A stretch of 47,709 nt of DNA from Clostridia bacterium (GTDB lineage: Bacteria; Bacillota; Clostridia; UMGS1883; UMGS1540). Within the stretch, counting starts at the first letter, position 1. The number at the start of each line of letters is the position of its first letter. Shown in pieces: positions 16,758 to 25,529 of the stretch. Both the position numbers and the translations under genes were made by a program. The notes under the pieces were generated by a model. The model saw only the letters and a list, made by a program, of their open reading frames with translations, did not search any database and was not told where the DNA came from. The stretch is from the NCBI GenBank assembly GCA_017620205.1, contig JAFZQX010000015.1, positions 1 to 47,709 of the forward strand, given 5' to 3'.

Positions 16758-17399
16758 ATGAAACTTAAAAAATATCTTGCGAAAACGTATGTAAGTTTTC
16801 TTGATACAAAGAAAAAGACAATTGCATATTTACGCGGCAAAACGATAAAAAACCGTGACTTTACTATAATTTCCGACAACTGTTGGGGCGGGTTTATATA
16901 TCAGCGCTACGGCATAAAGTATCAAACGCCGACGATAGGTCTGTTCTTTTATCCCGAGGACTATATAAAGTTTTTGGAAAGGCTTGATTATTATTTAAGC
17001 CTTGACGTTGAAGTTAAGACAAGAGAGTTTTCAAAATATGCGGACAGAAGGCCGGAACGGCAATACTATATCGGGATGCTTGACGATGTAGAAATACAGT
17101 TTCTGCACTATAAAACACCCGAAGAAATAGTTGAAAAATGGAACAAACGCAAAGCGCGTATTAACATGGACAAATGCCTTATAAAAATGTCAAACCGCAG
17201 CGTGCTTTTTACAAGCGATATTTATGATCGGTTTGAAAAACTTCCGTATAAAAATAAAATACTTTTCACCCGCGAAAACGTAAATTTCCCGCACTGTATT
17301 TATGTTCCCGAGTTTGAAAGTATAATTGATAATACAGTAAGTGAAATTCCGTATACAATGAAACACTGCAATATAAGGAGGATAATAAATGAGCTTTAG
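16758..17399 (+). CDS. DUF1919 family protein
   Basis: The 213 residues fit DUF1919: FTIISDNCWGGFIYQRYG near residue 36, followed by YQTPTIGLFFYPEDYIKFLE, NKRKARINMD and LFTRENVNF. DUF1919 proteins are repeatedly found in exopolysaccharide clusters of Firmicutes and Bacteroidota, and their molecular role is not established; acyl- or phospho-group transfer to the glycan has been considered but nothing in this sequence proves it. The gene lies one base after the previous one and overlaps the next by 11 bases, so it belongs functionally with the glycosyltransferases. Confidence 0.85.
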   Translation: MKLKKYLAKTYVSFLDTKKKTIAYLRGKTIKNRDFTIISDNCWGGFIYQRYGIKYQTPTIGLFFYPEDYIKFLERLDYYLSLDVEVKTREFSKYADRRPERQYYIGMLDDVEIQFLHYKTPEEIVEKWNKRKARINMDKCLIKMSNRSVLFTSDIYDRFEKLPYKNKILFTRENVNFPHCIYVPEFESIIDNTVSEIPYTMKHCNIRRIINEL

Positions 17400-18444
17400 T
17401 TTAAGTATTATCGTTCCAATATTTAATGCAGAAAAAAGTATAGAGCGCTGTATGAAATCTATTTATAAGCAGAATGCGGACGATATTGAAATAATTCTTG
17501 TAAACGACGGCTCAAAAGACAAAAGCGCCGCGCTTTGCGCTTCGTTTGCCGAAAAAGACAGCCGCGTGGTATTTATAAACAAAGAAAACGGCGGCGCGGG
17601 TTCTGCGAGAAACGCAGGGCTTGACAGGGCAAAAGGGGAATACATATATTTTCTCGACGCAGATGATGAAATGCACCCGTCGCTTTTAAAGACGGTACTC
17701 TGTAATGCGCGTGAAAACGATGCAGACATTGTTGTTTTTTCGGTTGAAAGAAAAATAATTCAAAGCGCAACCGGAAAAGTTATAAATACTAAATACACAA
17801 AAAAGCATGACGCGGTTTATAAAGATAAAGAAAGCTTCCGCAGAGATTTTTCGCATTTATACTATGAAGGAGTTTTGTTCGGCGGACCCGTTAATAAGCT
17901 TTTTAAGAAAAAGATAATAGATGATAATAATTTAAGATTTCCCGATTTAAGACGCGGGCAGGATGAGGTATTTAATTTATACTACTATCCCAATGTTCAA
18001 AAGGCGGTAATAATACCGGATACGCTTTATACATATTACGCATACGATGACGCCGCAAGAAATAAAAAATACAGACTTAACTATTTTAAAGAAACAAAGC
18101 TTTTGTATTTTGAAACAATTAAGAATTTATTTGATGAGTTTGATTTAAACGACAACTATACAGTGGAAAAATACCAAAACTCTTTTATTTATTCTTTGGA
18201 AGACGGATTTTTGCTCGCGTGGAATCCGCTTGAAAAGCTTAAAAAGGCTGATAAGATTTCGTTTATAAAAAAGATACTGTCATTGGGTTTTGTTGACAAA
18301 ACCGTAAATGATGTAAAGTATATTCCAAGCGGATATGAAAAACTGTGGTCGTTTATAAAGGCGCGTGACGCAAAAAAAATATATTCTTATTTGCAGTTTG
18401 AGCAAAGAAAGAAAGCACTTAAAAAAATACTGCGCCGCGCATAA
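17389..18444 (+). CDS. GT2 family glycosyltransferase
   Basis: A 351-residue GT-A protein with LSIIVPIFNAEKSIERCMKS, EIILVNDGSKDKSAALCASF, NKENGGAGSARNAGLDRAKG and FLDADDEMHP, the D-x-D metal site. FGGPVNKLFKKKII and RRGQDEVFNLYYY form the acceptor/catalytic half. The C-terminal helix bundle is lysine rich (EQRKKALKKILRRA). A strong AAGGAGG is positioned before its ATG inside the DUF1919 gene. Donor and acceptor cannot be predicted. Confidence 0.92.
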   Translation: MSFSLSIIVPIFNAEKSIERCMKSIYKQNADDIEIILVNDGSKDKSAALCASFAEKDSRVVFINKENGGAGSARNAGLDRAKGEYIYFLDADDEMHPSLLKTVLCNARENDADIVVFSVERKIIQSATGKVINTKYTKKHDAVYKDKESFRRDFSHLYYEGVLFGGPVNKLFKKKIIDDNNLRFPDLRRGQDEVFNLYYYPNVQKAVIIPDTLYTYYAYDDAARNKKYRLNYFKETKLLYFETIKNLFDEFDLNDNYTVEKYQNSFIYSLEDGFLLAWNPLEKLKKADKISFIKKILSLGFVDKTVNDVKYIPSGYEKLWSFIKARDAKKIYSYLQFEQRKKALKKILRRA

Positions 18445-18461
18445 AAAGGAATGGTTTTAAT

Positions 18462-19607
18462 TTGAAAAAGGTTCTGTTTTTAGCGCCGTCCCTCGGTATT
18501 GGAGGAATGGAGCGTGTTCTTATTACAATTGCAAATAAGCTTTCGGAAAACGGGTATGACGTGACGGTAATGACGCTAAATCCCGATATGAGCCTTGCGG
18601 ATAAGCTTTCCCCCAAAGTTAAGGTTTGCCGCAAGCCGTATAAGGAGCATTTTGGAAACAGAATTCCGTATATCCGCCACAAGTTTTATGATGACGGTAT
18701 GTGGGAGACAAGAGCCTCGGCCAAAACGCTTTACAAATACTACGTCGGCGATGAAAAATACGATGTTGAAATCGCGTTTTTCAGAGGCTTGTGCATAAAA
18801 ATAATAAGCGGATCTGTAAATAAAAATGCCGCCCATTTAGCATGGGTTCACAGCGATTTTTTAAAGTGTAAAGGAATCGGCAACAATTTTAAAAGCTTTG
18901 ATGATGTGAAAAAAGCGTACAACATGTTTGACAGCATCGTCTGCGTTTCCAAACAGGCAAGAGAGAGCTTTACAGAAAAGATAGGACGAAGTGAAAACGT
19001 CTATACAATATATAATCCTTTGCCGGTAAATGAAATTTTGGAACTAAAAGAAAAAGAATGCCCTCTGAAAAAAGATCGGTTTACAATAATGAGCGTGGGG
19101 CATCTGCTGCCCGTGAAGGGATATGACAGATTGCTTGCTGCAACAAAAAAACTTTGTGATGACGGTTTTTGTTTTGATTTGTGGATAATAGGATTCGGCA
19201 AAGAACAGGAAAACCTTGAAAAATATATATCCGAAAACGATCTAACAAATGTTAAACTGCTCACCAATAAAGAAAATCCATACGCGTATATGAGAGAGGC
19301 GGATTTATATGTTTGTTCTTCAAGATACGAAGGCTATAATTTAGCAGTTGCGGAAGCGCTTTTGTGCGGTATGTCTGTTATCAGCACCGATTGCACGGGT
19401 CCTTCGGAAATCCTTGATAAAGGCAAGTACGGCATGATAGTTGAAAACAGCGAAGAAGGGTTATATAACGGCTTAAAGTGTTTGCTGAATAATAAAGAAA
19501 AACTTCAAGAATACAAAAAACTTACAGAAGAAAGAAAAAGCTTTTTTGATGTGGACGTAATAATTCGTCAGATTATTGATTTATTTAATTCAGGGAGAGA
19601 AAAATGA
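18462..19607 (+). CDS. GT4 glycosyltransferase (TTG start)
   Basis: The 381-residue GT-B enzyme starts KKVLFLAPSLGIGGMERVLI, the classic GT4 G-G-x-E-R loop. It has AWVHSDFLKCKGIG, MSVGHLLPVKGYDRLLAATK and YVCSSRYEGYNLAVAEALLC with the E-x7-E donor motif, then GMSVISTDCTGPSEIL. TTG at 18462 is taken as start: it begins exactly at the conserved N terminus, AAGGA lies upstream, and the nearby ATG at 18451 is out of frame and soon stopped. The protein ends with a four-base overlap with the GT32 gene. Confidence 0.9.
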   Translation: MKKVLFLAPSLGIGGMERVLITIANKLSENGYDVTVMTLNPDMSLADKLSPKVKVCRKPYKEHFGNRIPYIRHKFYDDGMWETRASAKTLYKYYVGDEKYDVEIAFFRGLCIKIISGSVNKNAAHLAWVHSDFLKCKGIGNNFKSFDDVKKAYNMFDSIVCVSKQARESFTEKIGRSENVYTIYNPLPVNEILELKEKECPLKKDRFTIMSVGHLLPVKGYDRLLAATKKLCDDGFCFDLWIIGFGKEQENLEKYISENDLTNVKLLTNKENPYAYMREADLYVCSSRYEGYNLAVAEALLCGMSVISTDCTGPSEILDKGKYGMIVENSEEGLYNGLKCLLNNKEKLQEYKKLTEERKSFFDVDVIIRQIIDLFNSGREK

Positions 19608-20335
19608 TACCAAAAATCATTCATTACTGCTGGTTTGGCGGCAATCCTAAGCCAAAACTGATGCGGAAATGTATAAAAAGCTGGCAAAAGTATTGTCCGG
19701 ATTACGAAATAAAAGAGTGGAATGAGTCAAACTTTGATGTTCATTTTAACACATATGTTGAAGAAGCATATAATGCGAAAAAATGGGCGTTTGTATCGGA
19801 TGTTGCAAGAATCTACGCTTTGTATAACGAGGGCGGAATATATCTTGATACAGATGTAAAACTAATAAAACCGCTTGATAAATATCTTAAGTATAATGCC
19901 GTTTTCGGTTTTGAAGATAGCAGCAGGATAATGACGGCGCTTATGATGGGCAGCGAGAAGGAACCGGTTTATGCAGAAATTCTGTCATATTATGATGACA
20001 ATAGATTCATTTTGGAGGACGGAAGCTTCAACCTGACTCCAAACCCTGTGATAATATCGGACGCGCTTAAAAAACAAGGCTTTTTTATGAATAACAGCAG
20101 ACAGGAGATTGACAGTATTGTAATATTTCCAAGAGATTATTTTTCACCAAAGGATAATATAACAGGCGAACTTAACAAAACAAGCAACACCGCGGCAATT
20201 CATTTGTTTGATGCATCCTGGACGGACACTAAAAACATAAATCACAGAAAAAAACGATGGAGAGCGTATAAAAAAGAAAGAATAATAGGTAAAACAAAAG
20301 CGTTTATTCGTAAAATTGCATTTTTTAAAAGGTAG
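19604..20335 (+). CDS. GT32 family glycosyltransferase (OCH1/capsular polysaccharide synthesis type)
   Basis: The 243 residues start with the GT32 signature IPKIIHYCWFGGNPKPKLM, followed by CIKSWQKYCPDYEIKEWNES, WAFVSDVARIYALYNEGGIY and LDTDVKLIKPL, which contains the D-x-D metal site. Members use UDP- or GDP-hexoses to extend capsular and mannan-type glycans. The C terminus (HLFDASWTD) contains the histidine and W typical of the family. The start overlaps the previous stop (ATGA) with GGGAGAG upstream. Linkage is not predictable. Confidence 0.92.
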   Translation: MIPKIIHYCWFGGNPKPKLMRKCIKSWQKYCPDYEIKEWNESNFDVHFNTYVEEAYNAKKWAFVSDVARIYALYNEGGIYLDTDVKLIKPLDKYLKYNAVFGFEDSSRIMTALMMGSEKEPVYAEILSYYDDNRFILEDGSFNLTPNPVIISDALKKQGFFMNNSRQEIDSIVIFPRDYFSPKDNITGELNKTSNTAAIHLFDASWTDTKNINHRKKRWRAYKKERIIGKTKAFIRKIAFFKR

Positions 20336-20354
20336 GATTTGGAGGTATTAACAG

Positions 20355-21416
20355 TTGCCGAAAATAAGTGTTGTTGTTCCTGTGTATAAAGTTGAGGAAT
20401 ATCTTGAATGCTGTGTAAACAGCATATTAACACAAACATTTAAAGAGTTTGATTTAATATTGGTTGACGACGGAAGTCCCGACAGATGCGGCGAAATGTG
20501 CGAGCAGTTCAATAAAAACGACAGCCGCATAACTGTAATTCATAAAGAAAACGGCGGCCTTTCGGACGCGAGAAACTATGGGATTGAATGGGCACTCCAA
20601 CATAGCGACAGCGAGTGGATAACGTTTATAGACAGTGATGATTACGTAAATCCCGAACTGCTCGAAAAGCTTTTAGCTGCCGCGGAGGATAATTCCTGCG
20701 ATGTCAGCTGCTGCTATTTCCTTACGGTAAATGACCATGATTATAATACAAATGAAAAATCAAATGCAAAATCTTTTATAACTACACCTGAGGAAATGTT
20801 TTGCAAAGCGTACGAAGACAAAAGATATGCGATACAAAACTGCGCATGGGCAAAGCTTTATAAAAAAACGTTGTTCAAAGACGCAAGATACCCCGTCGGA
20901 AGGCTTTTTGAAGATGTATATTTAACGCACAAACTCCTTTTTCCACTGAAAAAAATAGCCATATATGATGACAGACTGTATTACTATTATTATAATCCGG
21001 AGAGCATTTCGCACAGCAAACTGACCGTCAAAAAACTAAAAGACCGTTTTGACGGCAGAATGTGCAGACTTGAGTATTTTTACGCAAACAATATACCGGT
21101 GCCGTTTAAGATAACCTTTGACGAATGCTGCAGAGATGTTCAGAAATGTATTCTGCTGTATTCACCGGATGATGAACTTACAAAAACGGCGAAAGCGCAG
21201 AAAAAAGAAATGTTTGCTTTTATGAAAACGCTGCAGGAGGAGCAAATAGGTTTTGTGCCTGAAGCGGAATACAAAAATGAATTAAAAAAGACAAAAAGAA
21301 AAGTTTTAAATTATATTAAAAAGGAATACGGCTCTAATGCAAAAAGCAGCGGAAAGATTCAAGCGGCGCTTATTGCTTTGAGAGATTTAATAAAATTATA
21401 TGCAAACCGCGCGTGA
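20355..21416 (+). CDS. GT2 family glycosyltransferase (TTG start)
   Basis: A 353-residue GT-A enzyme: KISVVVPVYKVEEYLECCVN, LILVDDGSPDRCGEMCEQF, HKENGGLSDARNYGI and FIDSDDYVNP (metal site). GRLFEDVYLTHKLLF supplies the catalytic E-D pair. The start is TTG 20355, nine bases after a strong GGAGG (20341-20345); no ATG is available before the conserved strand. It is closely similar along its length to the enzyme at 28960 and shares its N-terminal half with that at 29994, pointing to duplication within the operon. Confidence 0.92.
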   Translation: MPKISVVVPVYKVEEYLECCVNSILTQTFKEFDLILVDDGSPDRCGEMCEQFNKNDSRITVIHKENGGLSDARNYGIEWALQHSDSEWITFIDSDDYVNPELLEKLLAAAEDNSCDVSCCYFLTVNDHDYNTNEKSNAKSFITTPEEMFCKAYEDKRYAIQNCAWAKLYKKTLFKDARYPVGRLFEDVYLTHKLLFPLKKIAIYDDRLYYYYYNPESISHSKLTVKKLKDRFDGRMCRLEYFYANNIPVPFKITFDECCRDVQKCILLYSPDDELTKTAKAQKKEMFAFMKTLQEEQIGFVPEAEYKNELKKTKRKVLNYIKKEYGSNAKSSGKIQAALIALRDLIKLYANRA

Positions 21417-21435
21417 CAAATAAAAGGGTTTTACT

Positions 21436-22692
21436 ATGAATGCAATTGATTTAGCAAAGAAGACATACGGTAAGATTTCTTCCGTTTTCGAAAAACTGAA
21501 TAAACCGCGGCTTATGGAGATAAATCCCGCGGATTACCGTGATAAATGTTTCTGCACAGATAACGGCAGTATTAAATATATAATATCTTCCACCATTACA
21601 ATGGAAATAAAGGGAGAATCCAATAAGTATTTCAGGCAATGCGAAGAACATTTGCCGATAAAAGAATACGTTTATGATTTTGTCAATTTTTATTATGACT
21701 TTGTAAGAGGACAGTATGAGCCCGATGAAGACGAAAGAGAAAAAGTTTTAAAGAGCTTAAAAAAAGAAGAAAACCTCCGCTTATTTTTAAATATGGGCGG
21801 CGTATATAATCCCAAAGACAACGCATATAAAGTTTTTCGAAACAGTGAAAGCCCTGCGCTTGTCGGTCTCGAAGGATTTGAAGATATAAAGCCGTGCGAG
21901 GGCCTTCTCTACTTTGTAAGGTTTTCATCATGCAAACTCGGTTTTTACAGAGAAAACAAAAGAGCTTTTAAGAGTCCTGCGTACCATTCGTTTTATGCTT
22001 CAAAAAACTTTGCTTATCAAGCGATGGGAAAGCTTTTGGGACTTCATGACTATATTCCTAAATGTGAGTTTTGTTTTTTAAATATTGATAACAAAAAGGA
22101 AATATTCGGTTATATGATGGAGGACGCGGGCGGCGTCAGCGCTTTGGAGTTTACGCCCGAGGAGCGCTTGAAAAAAGTTTCGCCAAAGCTGCAAAAAGAG
22201 CTTATAAACTTAAACATATTGGATTATTTATGCGGCATGGTTGATCATTCGCCCGGCAACTATAATGCGCTTACAGATGAAAACGGAATGTTTTCGGGCG
22301 TCAGATGCTTTGATAATAACGAGCCCGCCTCTTTCTCAACCGAAAAGTGTTTTTCCTTTGAAGGAAACCGCGGCGAAAGTTGTATTGTTTCCGCAAATGG
22401 GGTTATAAACAGACCTTATTTGGATGATTATTTGGCAAAAAAGCTTAAAGCGCTTAAAAAACAGGACATATATAATGCGCTTAAAAAGTACTTATCAAAG
22501 CGGCAAATACGCAGAGTATGGCAGCGCAAAGAGTATTTAAACGCCGCCATAGAAAAAACTGTAAGTAAAAGACCCGAATTTTTAATCGGCGATGAAAAAT
22601 GGAGCAGGGACACAATACAAGATGAAATAAGCGGTAAATACCAAAAGACTTATTTATTGCATTTGGTAAGCTGCGATAAGTTTGGAAGATAA
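21436..22692 (+). CDS. Unknown protein with predicted FAM20/HipA-like kinase fold
   Basis: No exact family is recognised for this 418-residue protein, but its second half resembles atypical kinases of the FAM20/HipA/CotH group. A helix with ASKNFAYQAMGKLLGL (188-203) is followed by a hydrophobic strand. Then comes ILDYLCGMVDHSPGNYNAL (261-279), comparable to the FAM20C catalytic loop F-D-F-L-M-G-N-M-D-R-H, and after it CFDNNEPASF (291-300), comparable to the H-L-D-N-G metal-binding segment. D270 would be the catalytic aspartate and D293 the metal ligand. The first 150 residues are variable. A clear counterpart of the helix-C glutamate is not evident, so it may be a divergent or inactive kinase. 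No signal peptide or membrane segment is seen. It lies between a GT2 and an acetyltransferase gene, so glycan or lipid-sugar phosphorylation is the favoured guess. Confidence 0.6.
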   Translation: MNAIDLAKKTYGKISSVFEKLNKPRLMEINPADYRDKCFCTDNGSIKYIISSTITMEIKGESNKYFRQCEEHLPIKEYVYDFVNFYYDFVRGQYEPDEDEREKVLKSLKKEENLRLFLNMGGVYNPKDNAYKVFRNSESPALVGLEGFEDIKPCEGLLYFVRFSSCKLGFYRENKRAFKSPAYHSFYASKNFAYQAMGKLLGLHDYIPKCEFCFLNIDNKKEIFGYMMEDAGGVSALEFTPEERLKKVSPKLQKELINLNILDYLCGMVDHSPGNYNALTDENGMFSGVRCFDNNEPASFSTEKCFSFEGNRGESCIVSANGVINRPYLDDYLAKKLKALKKQDIYNALKKYLSKRQIRRVWQRKEYLNAAIEKTVSKRPEFLIGDEKWSRDTIQDEISGKYQKTYLLHLVSCDKFGR

Positions 22693-22701
22693 GGAGCTAA
22701 A

Positions 22702-23364
22702 ATGCTTAAAGAAAGACTCTGTAAAATAATATCAAAATTTAATCCGTTACTCGGAGAAATGCTTTCCGAATACGGACTGGACATAAGACAAAGCTACAAG
22801 CTTTCAAAGCGTTGCGGCGGCAGGATATTTGTTTATAAAAACACAAACGCATATATTTCGCCGTCGGCTAAGGTAGACATAAAAGGCACGCTTAAAATAG
22901 GTAAGTGCTGGCAGGATTTCAGGCCCGCAAAAACAAACTTTGTTATAGGCGACAATGCAACGCTTTGCGTTAAAGGGAATTACCGCATTTACAGCGGAAG
23001 CCGCGTTGCCGTAAACCGGGGAGCCACTTTGGTTTTGGGCGCAAACGGTTTTATGAATATGCATACAAATTTGAGGTGTTTTGAAAGAATAACCGTAGGA
23101 GATAATGTTAAAATCTCGGAAGAGGTTATTATATCGGATTCCGATAACCATATGATAAAAAGAGACAACTACAAGCCGGCGATACCGATTGAGATAGGAA
23201 ACCATGTTCTTATCGGTCTGCGTTCAATGATACTCAAAGGCACAAAAATCGGCGACGGCGCAATTATTGCCGCGGCGGCGGTAGTGCTGCGGGACGTGCC
23301 TGAGCGCTCGCTCGTGGGCGGCTTGCCGGCAAAAGTAATTAAAGAAAACATAGATTGGGAGTAA
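22702..23364 (+). CDS. Left-handed beta-helix (hexapeptide) acyltransferase
   Basis: The 220-residue protein shows isoleucine/valine-rich hexapeptide repeats from about residue 52 (AYISPSAKVDIKGTLKIGK) to the end. It closes with IEIGNHVLIGLRSMILKGTK, IGDGAIIAAAAVVLRDVPER and GGLPAKVIKEN, the terminal pattern of WcaF/maltose O-acetyltransferase relatives. SDSDNHMI contains the histidine expected to act as base (DxDxH). It probably transfers an acetyl group from acetyl-CoA to a sugar in the cytoplasm, complementing the membrane acyltransferase at 5198. AAGGAG precedes the ATG. Confidence 0.9.
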   Translation: MLKERLCKIISKFNPLLGEMLSEYGLDIRQSYKLSKRCGGRIFVYKNTNAYISPSAKVDIKGTLKIGKCWQDFRPAKTNFVIGDNATLCVKGNYRIYSGSRVAVNRGATLVLGANGFMNMHTNLRCFERITVGDNVKISEEVIISDSDNHMIKRDNYKPAIPIEIGNHVLIGLRSMILKGTKIGDGAIIAAAAVVLRDVPERSLVGGLPAKVIKENIDWE

Positions 23365-23370
23365 ACTAAA

Positions 23371-24213
23371 ATGTCAAAACAATGGACGGCGGTTATAGAA
23401 CCGCAAAATAAATTATTTGACTTAAAACTCAAAGAGGTTTTAAAGTATAAGGATTTAATATGGCTTTTTGTTAGACGTAATTTAAAAACGCGTTATAAAC
23501 AAACGGTTTTAGGACCCTTGTGGTTTGTTATTCAGCCCCTTTTCACAACGATAGTACAAACCTTTGTATTCGGTAGTATTGCAGGGCTGTCAACAGACGG
23601 CTTGCCTCAATTCCTTTTCTATATGGCGGGCAACGTGCCGTGGGCATATTTCGCGGCGTGTCTTACCGGAACGTCAAATACGTTTGTCGGCAACGCCGGC
23701 GTTTTCGGAAAAGTTTATTTTCCGCGCCTGACAACGCCTATTGCGACTGTCATAACCGCAATGCTTAATTTTCTTATTCAGTTTGTCATGTTTTTGGGCT
23801 TTGCCTTTTATTATATGGCAAAAGGCGCAAATGTTAATATTACATACGTAGCGATGCTTACGCCGCTTATAATAATTCAGATGGCAATGCTCGGTATGGG
23901 CTTTGGTATTATTATTTCTTCAATGACAACAAAATACAGAGACCTTCAAGTGTTTGTAAGCTTCGGCGTTCAGCTTTGGATGTATGCAACTCCTATTATT
24001 TACGCAGCTTCAACACTTTCGCCAAAGCTTTATAAGATCATTATGTTAAATCCTATGGCTCCGATAGTTGAGCTTATGCGATACGGCTGGCTCGGCGCGG
24101 GAACAACGCCGATTTTCTATTGGGGCATAAGCTGGATTACAACTTTTGCCGTTTTATTTATCGGCATAATAATGTTCAACAAAGTTGAGAAAACTTTTAT
24201 GGACACCGTATAA
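23371..24213 (+). CDS. Wzm-type polysaccharide ABC transporter permease
   Basis: This 280-residue ABC-2 permease has an amphipathic N terminus, LIWLFVRRNLKTRYKQTVLG and PLWFVIQPLFTTIVQTFVFG, then about six membrane segments. The conserved MTTKYRDLQVFVSFGVQLWM and YATPIIYA are typical of Wzm/TagG/RfbD exporters of polysaccharide or teichoic acid. It partners with the ATPase immediately downstream, with TAATG overlap at its stop. Function: translocation of undecaprenyl-linked glycan across the cytoplasmic membrane. Confidence 0.95.
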   Translation: MSKQWTAVIEPQNKLFDLKLKEVLKYKDLIWLFVRRNLKTRYKQTVLGPLWFVIQPLFTTIVQTFVFGSIAGLSTDGLPQFLFYMAGNVPWAYFAACLTGTSNTFVGNAGVFGKVYFPRLTTPIATVITAMLNFLIQFVMFLGFAFYYMAKGANVNITYVAMLTPLIIIQMAMLGMGFGIIISSMTTKYRDLQVFVSFGVQLWMYATPIIYAASTLSPKLYKIIMLNPMAPIVELMRYGWLGAGTTPIFYWGISWITTFAVLFIGIIMFNKVEKTFMDTV

Positions 24214-24224
24214 TGGAGAGAAAA

Positions 24225-25529
24225 ATGGACGAGAAATTATTAAACGAAAACGATTTGGCTATAAAAATAGAAGGGCTCAAAAAACGTTACCGTTTGGGCG
24301 TTATAGGCGGCGGCACGCTGCGCGGCGATATTGAAAGCTGGTGGGCACGCAAGCGCGGCAAGGAAGACCCAAACGCCAAAATAGGCACAAAGCAGCATGA
24401 AAAAAATGAAACCTTTATGGCGCTTGACGGCATCGACTTGAAAGTAAAAAAGGGCGAGCGCCTCGGCATAATAGGTCATAACGGCGCGGGTAAATCAACG
24501 CTTTTAAAGCTTTTATCGCGCGTTACGGCGCCAACGGAAGGCAAGATTTATCTTGACGGCAGAATATCGAGTATGCTTGAAGTGGGAACAGGTTTCAGCC
24601 CTGAGCTTACGGGACGTGAAAATATATATCTAAATGGCGCTATACTCGGCATGACAAAAGACGAGGTTGACAGAAAGATAGAAGATATAATAGAGTTTTC
24701 CGAGGTAAGGCAGTTTATTGATACGCCCGTTAAAAGGTATTCTTCGGGTATGTATGTAAAGCTTGCTTTCGCGGTTGCCGCGCATCTCGATTCGGAAATA
24801 CTTATAATGGACGAGGTTTTGGCGGTAGGCGACATGGCTTTTCAGCAGAAGTGCCTCAACAAAATGAGCGATGTTTCAAAAGAAGAGGGCAGAACAATTC
24901 TCTATGTAAGCCATAATATGAACACTATAAGACAGCTTTGCGAAAGATGTATAGTTATGGATCACGGAACGGTTATTTTTGACGGTGATGTTGAGAAAGC
25001 TATATCTATGTATTTGGGCTTTGATTCCGATGAGAAGCCGGCAAGATATGAATTGACAGATTCTAAGCGGCCTTCAGATTTTCACGGAAGTAAAATACAC
25101 ATTACGGATTTTACTTTTTCAGACAAGGAAACAGCTGTTTTTGAACGTACCGAACCTCTTAAGTTCAAAGTTGGTTTTGATGCATATGATAACATTAAAG
25201 GGTTAAAAATGTATTTTTCAATTTATGCATCAAATAACATTTGTGCGGGAACGGCACAAACGTTTGAACCGATCTGTGATGTTACAAGCGGTAAGCACTA
25301 TGATGAGGAGTTTCGGTTGGATATTTCAAATATTATAGAAGGAGATTATTATTTCAGGTTGGATTTGTTTTCGGCAGATTCACTCGGACGGCATTTGAGT
25401 TATGATCATCCTTCTCAAGTAATTAACTTTAGTATTGTCGATTCATATAAAAAGGGTATTGCATTTAAGAGGCAGTACACCGGTTCGGTTATGCTTAATG
25501 AAATAGAAAGGGTTAATGTTGGTTTATGA
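24225..25529 (+). CDS. Wzt-type polysaccharide ABC transporter ATP-binding protein with C-terminal glycan-binding domain
   Basis: In this 434-residue protein the ATPase occupies residues about 10-265: Walker A GHNGAGKS (84-91), signature SSGMY (173-177), Walker B ILIMDE (192-197) and the switch histidine H230. Residues about 285-434 form a beta-rich extension like the Wzt C-terminal carbohydrate-binding domain, which in known systems recognises the chain terminus before export. The start at ATG 24225 is favoured by GGAGAG six bases upstream; an ATG at 24213 overlaps the permease stop but has no ribosome site. Codon use becomes visibly more AT-rich after about 25030, matching the domain border. 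Confidence 0.95.
   Translation: MDEKLLNENDLAIKIEGLKKRYRLGVIGGGTLRGDIESWWARKRGKEDPNAKIGTKQHEKNETFMALDGIDLKVKKGERLGIIGHNGAGKSTLLKLLSRVTAPTEGKIYLDGRISSMLEVGTGFSPELTGRENIYLNGAILGMTKDEVDRKIEDIIEFSEVRQFIDTPVKRYSSGMYVKLAFAVAAHLDSEILIMDEVLAVGDMAFQQKCLNKMSDVSKEEGRTILYVSHNMNTIRQLCERCIVMDHGTVIFDGDVEKAISMYLGFDSDEKPARYELTDSKRPSDFHGSKIHITDFTFSDKETAVFERTEPLKFKVGFDAYDNIKGLKMYFSIYASNNICAGTAQTFEPICDVTSGKHYDEEFRLDISNIIEGDYYFRLDLFSADSLGRHLSYDHPSQVINFSIVDSYKKGIAFKRQYTGSVMLNEIERVNVGL

Noticed and set aside
24213..24224. Upstream ATG overlapping the Wzm stop as the start of Wzt
   Set aside because: It has no ribosome site of its own, whereas GGAGAG is placed six bases before ATG 24225; the difference is only four residues and cannot be fully excluded.
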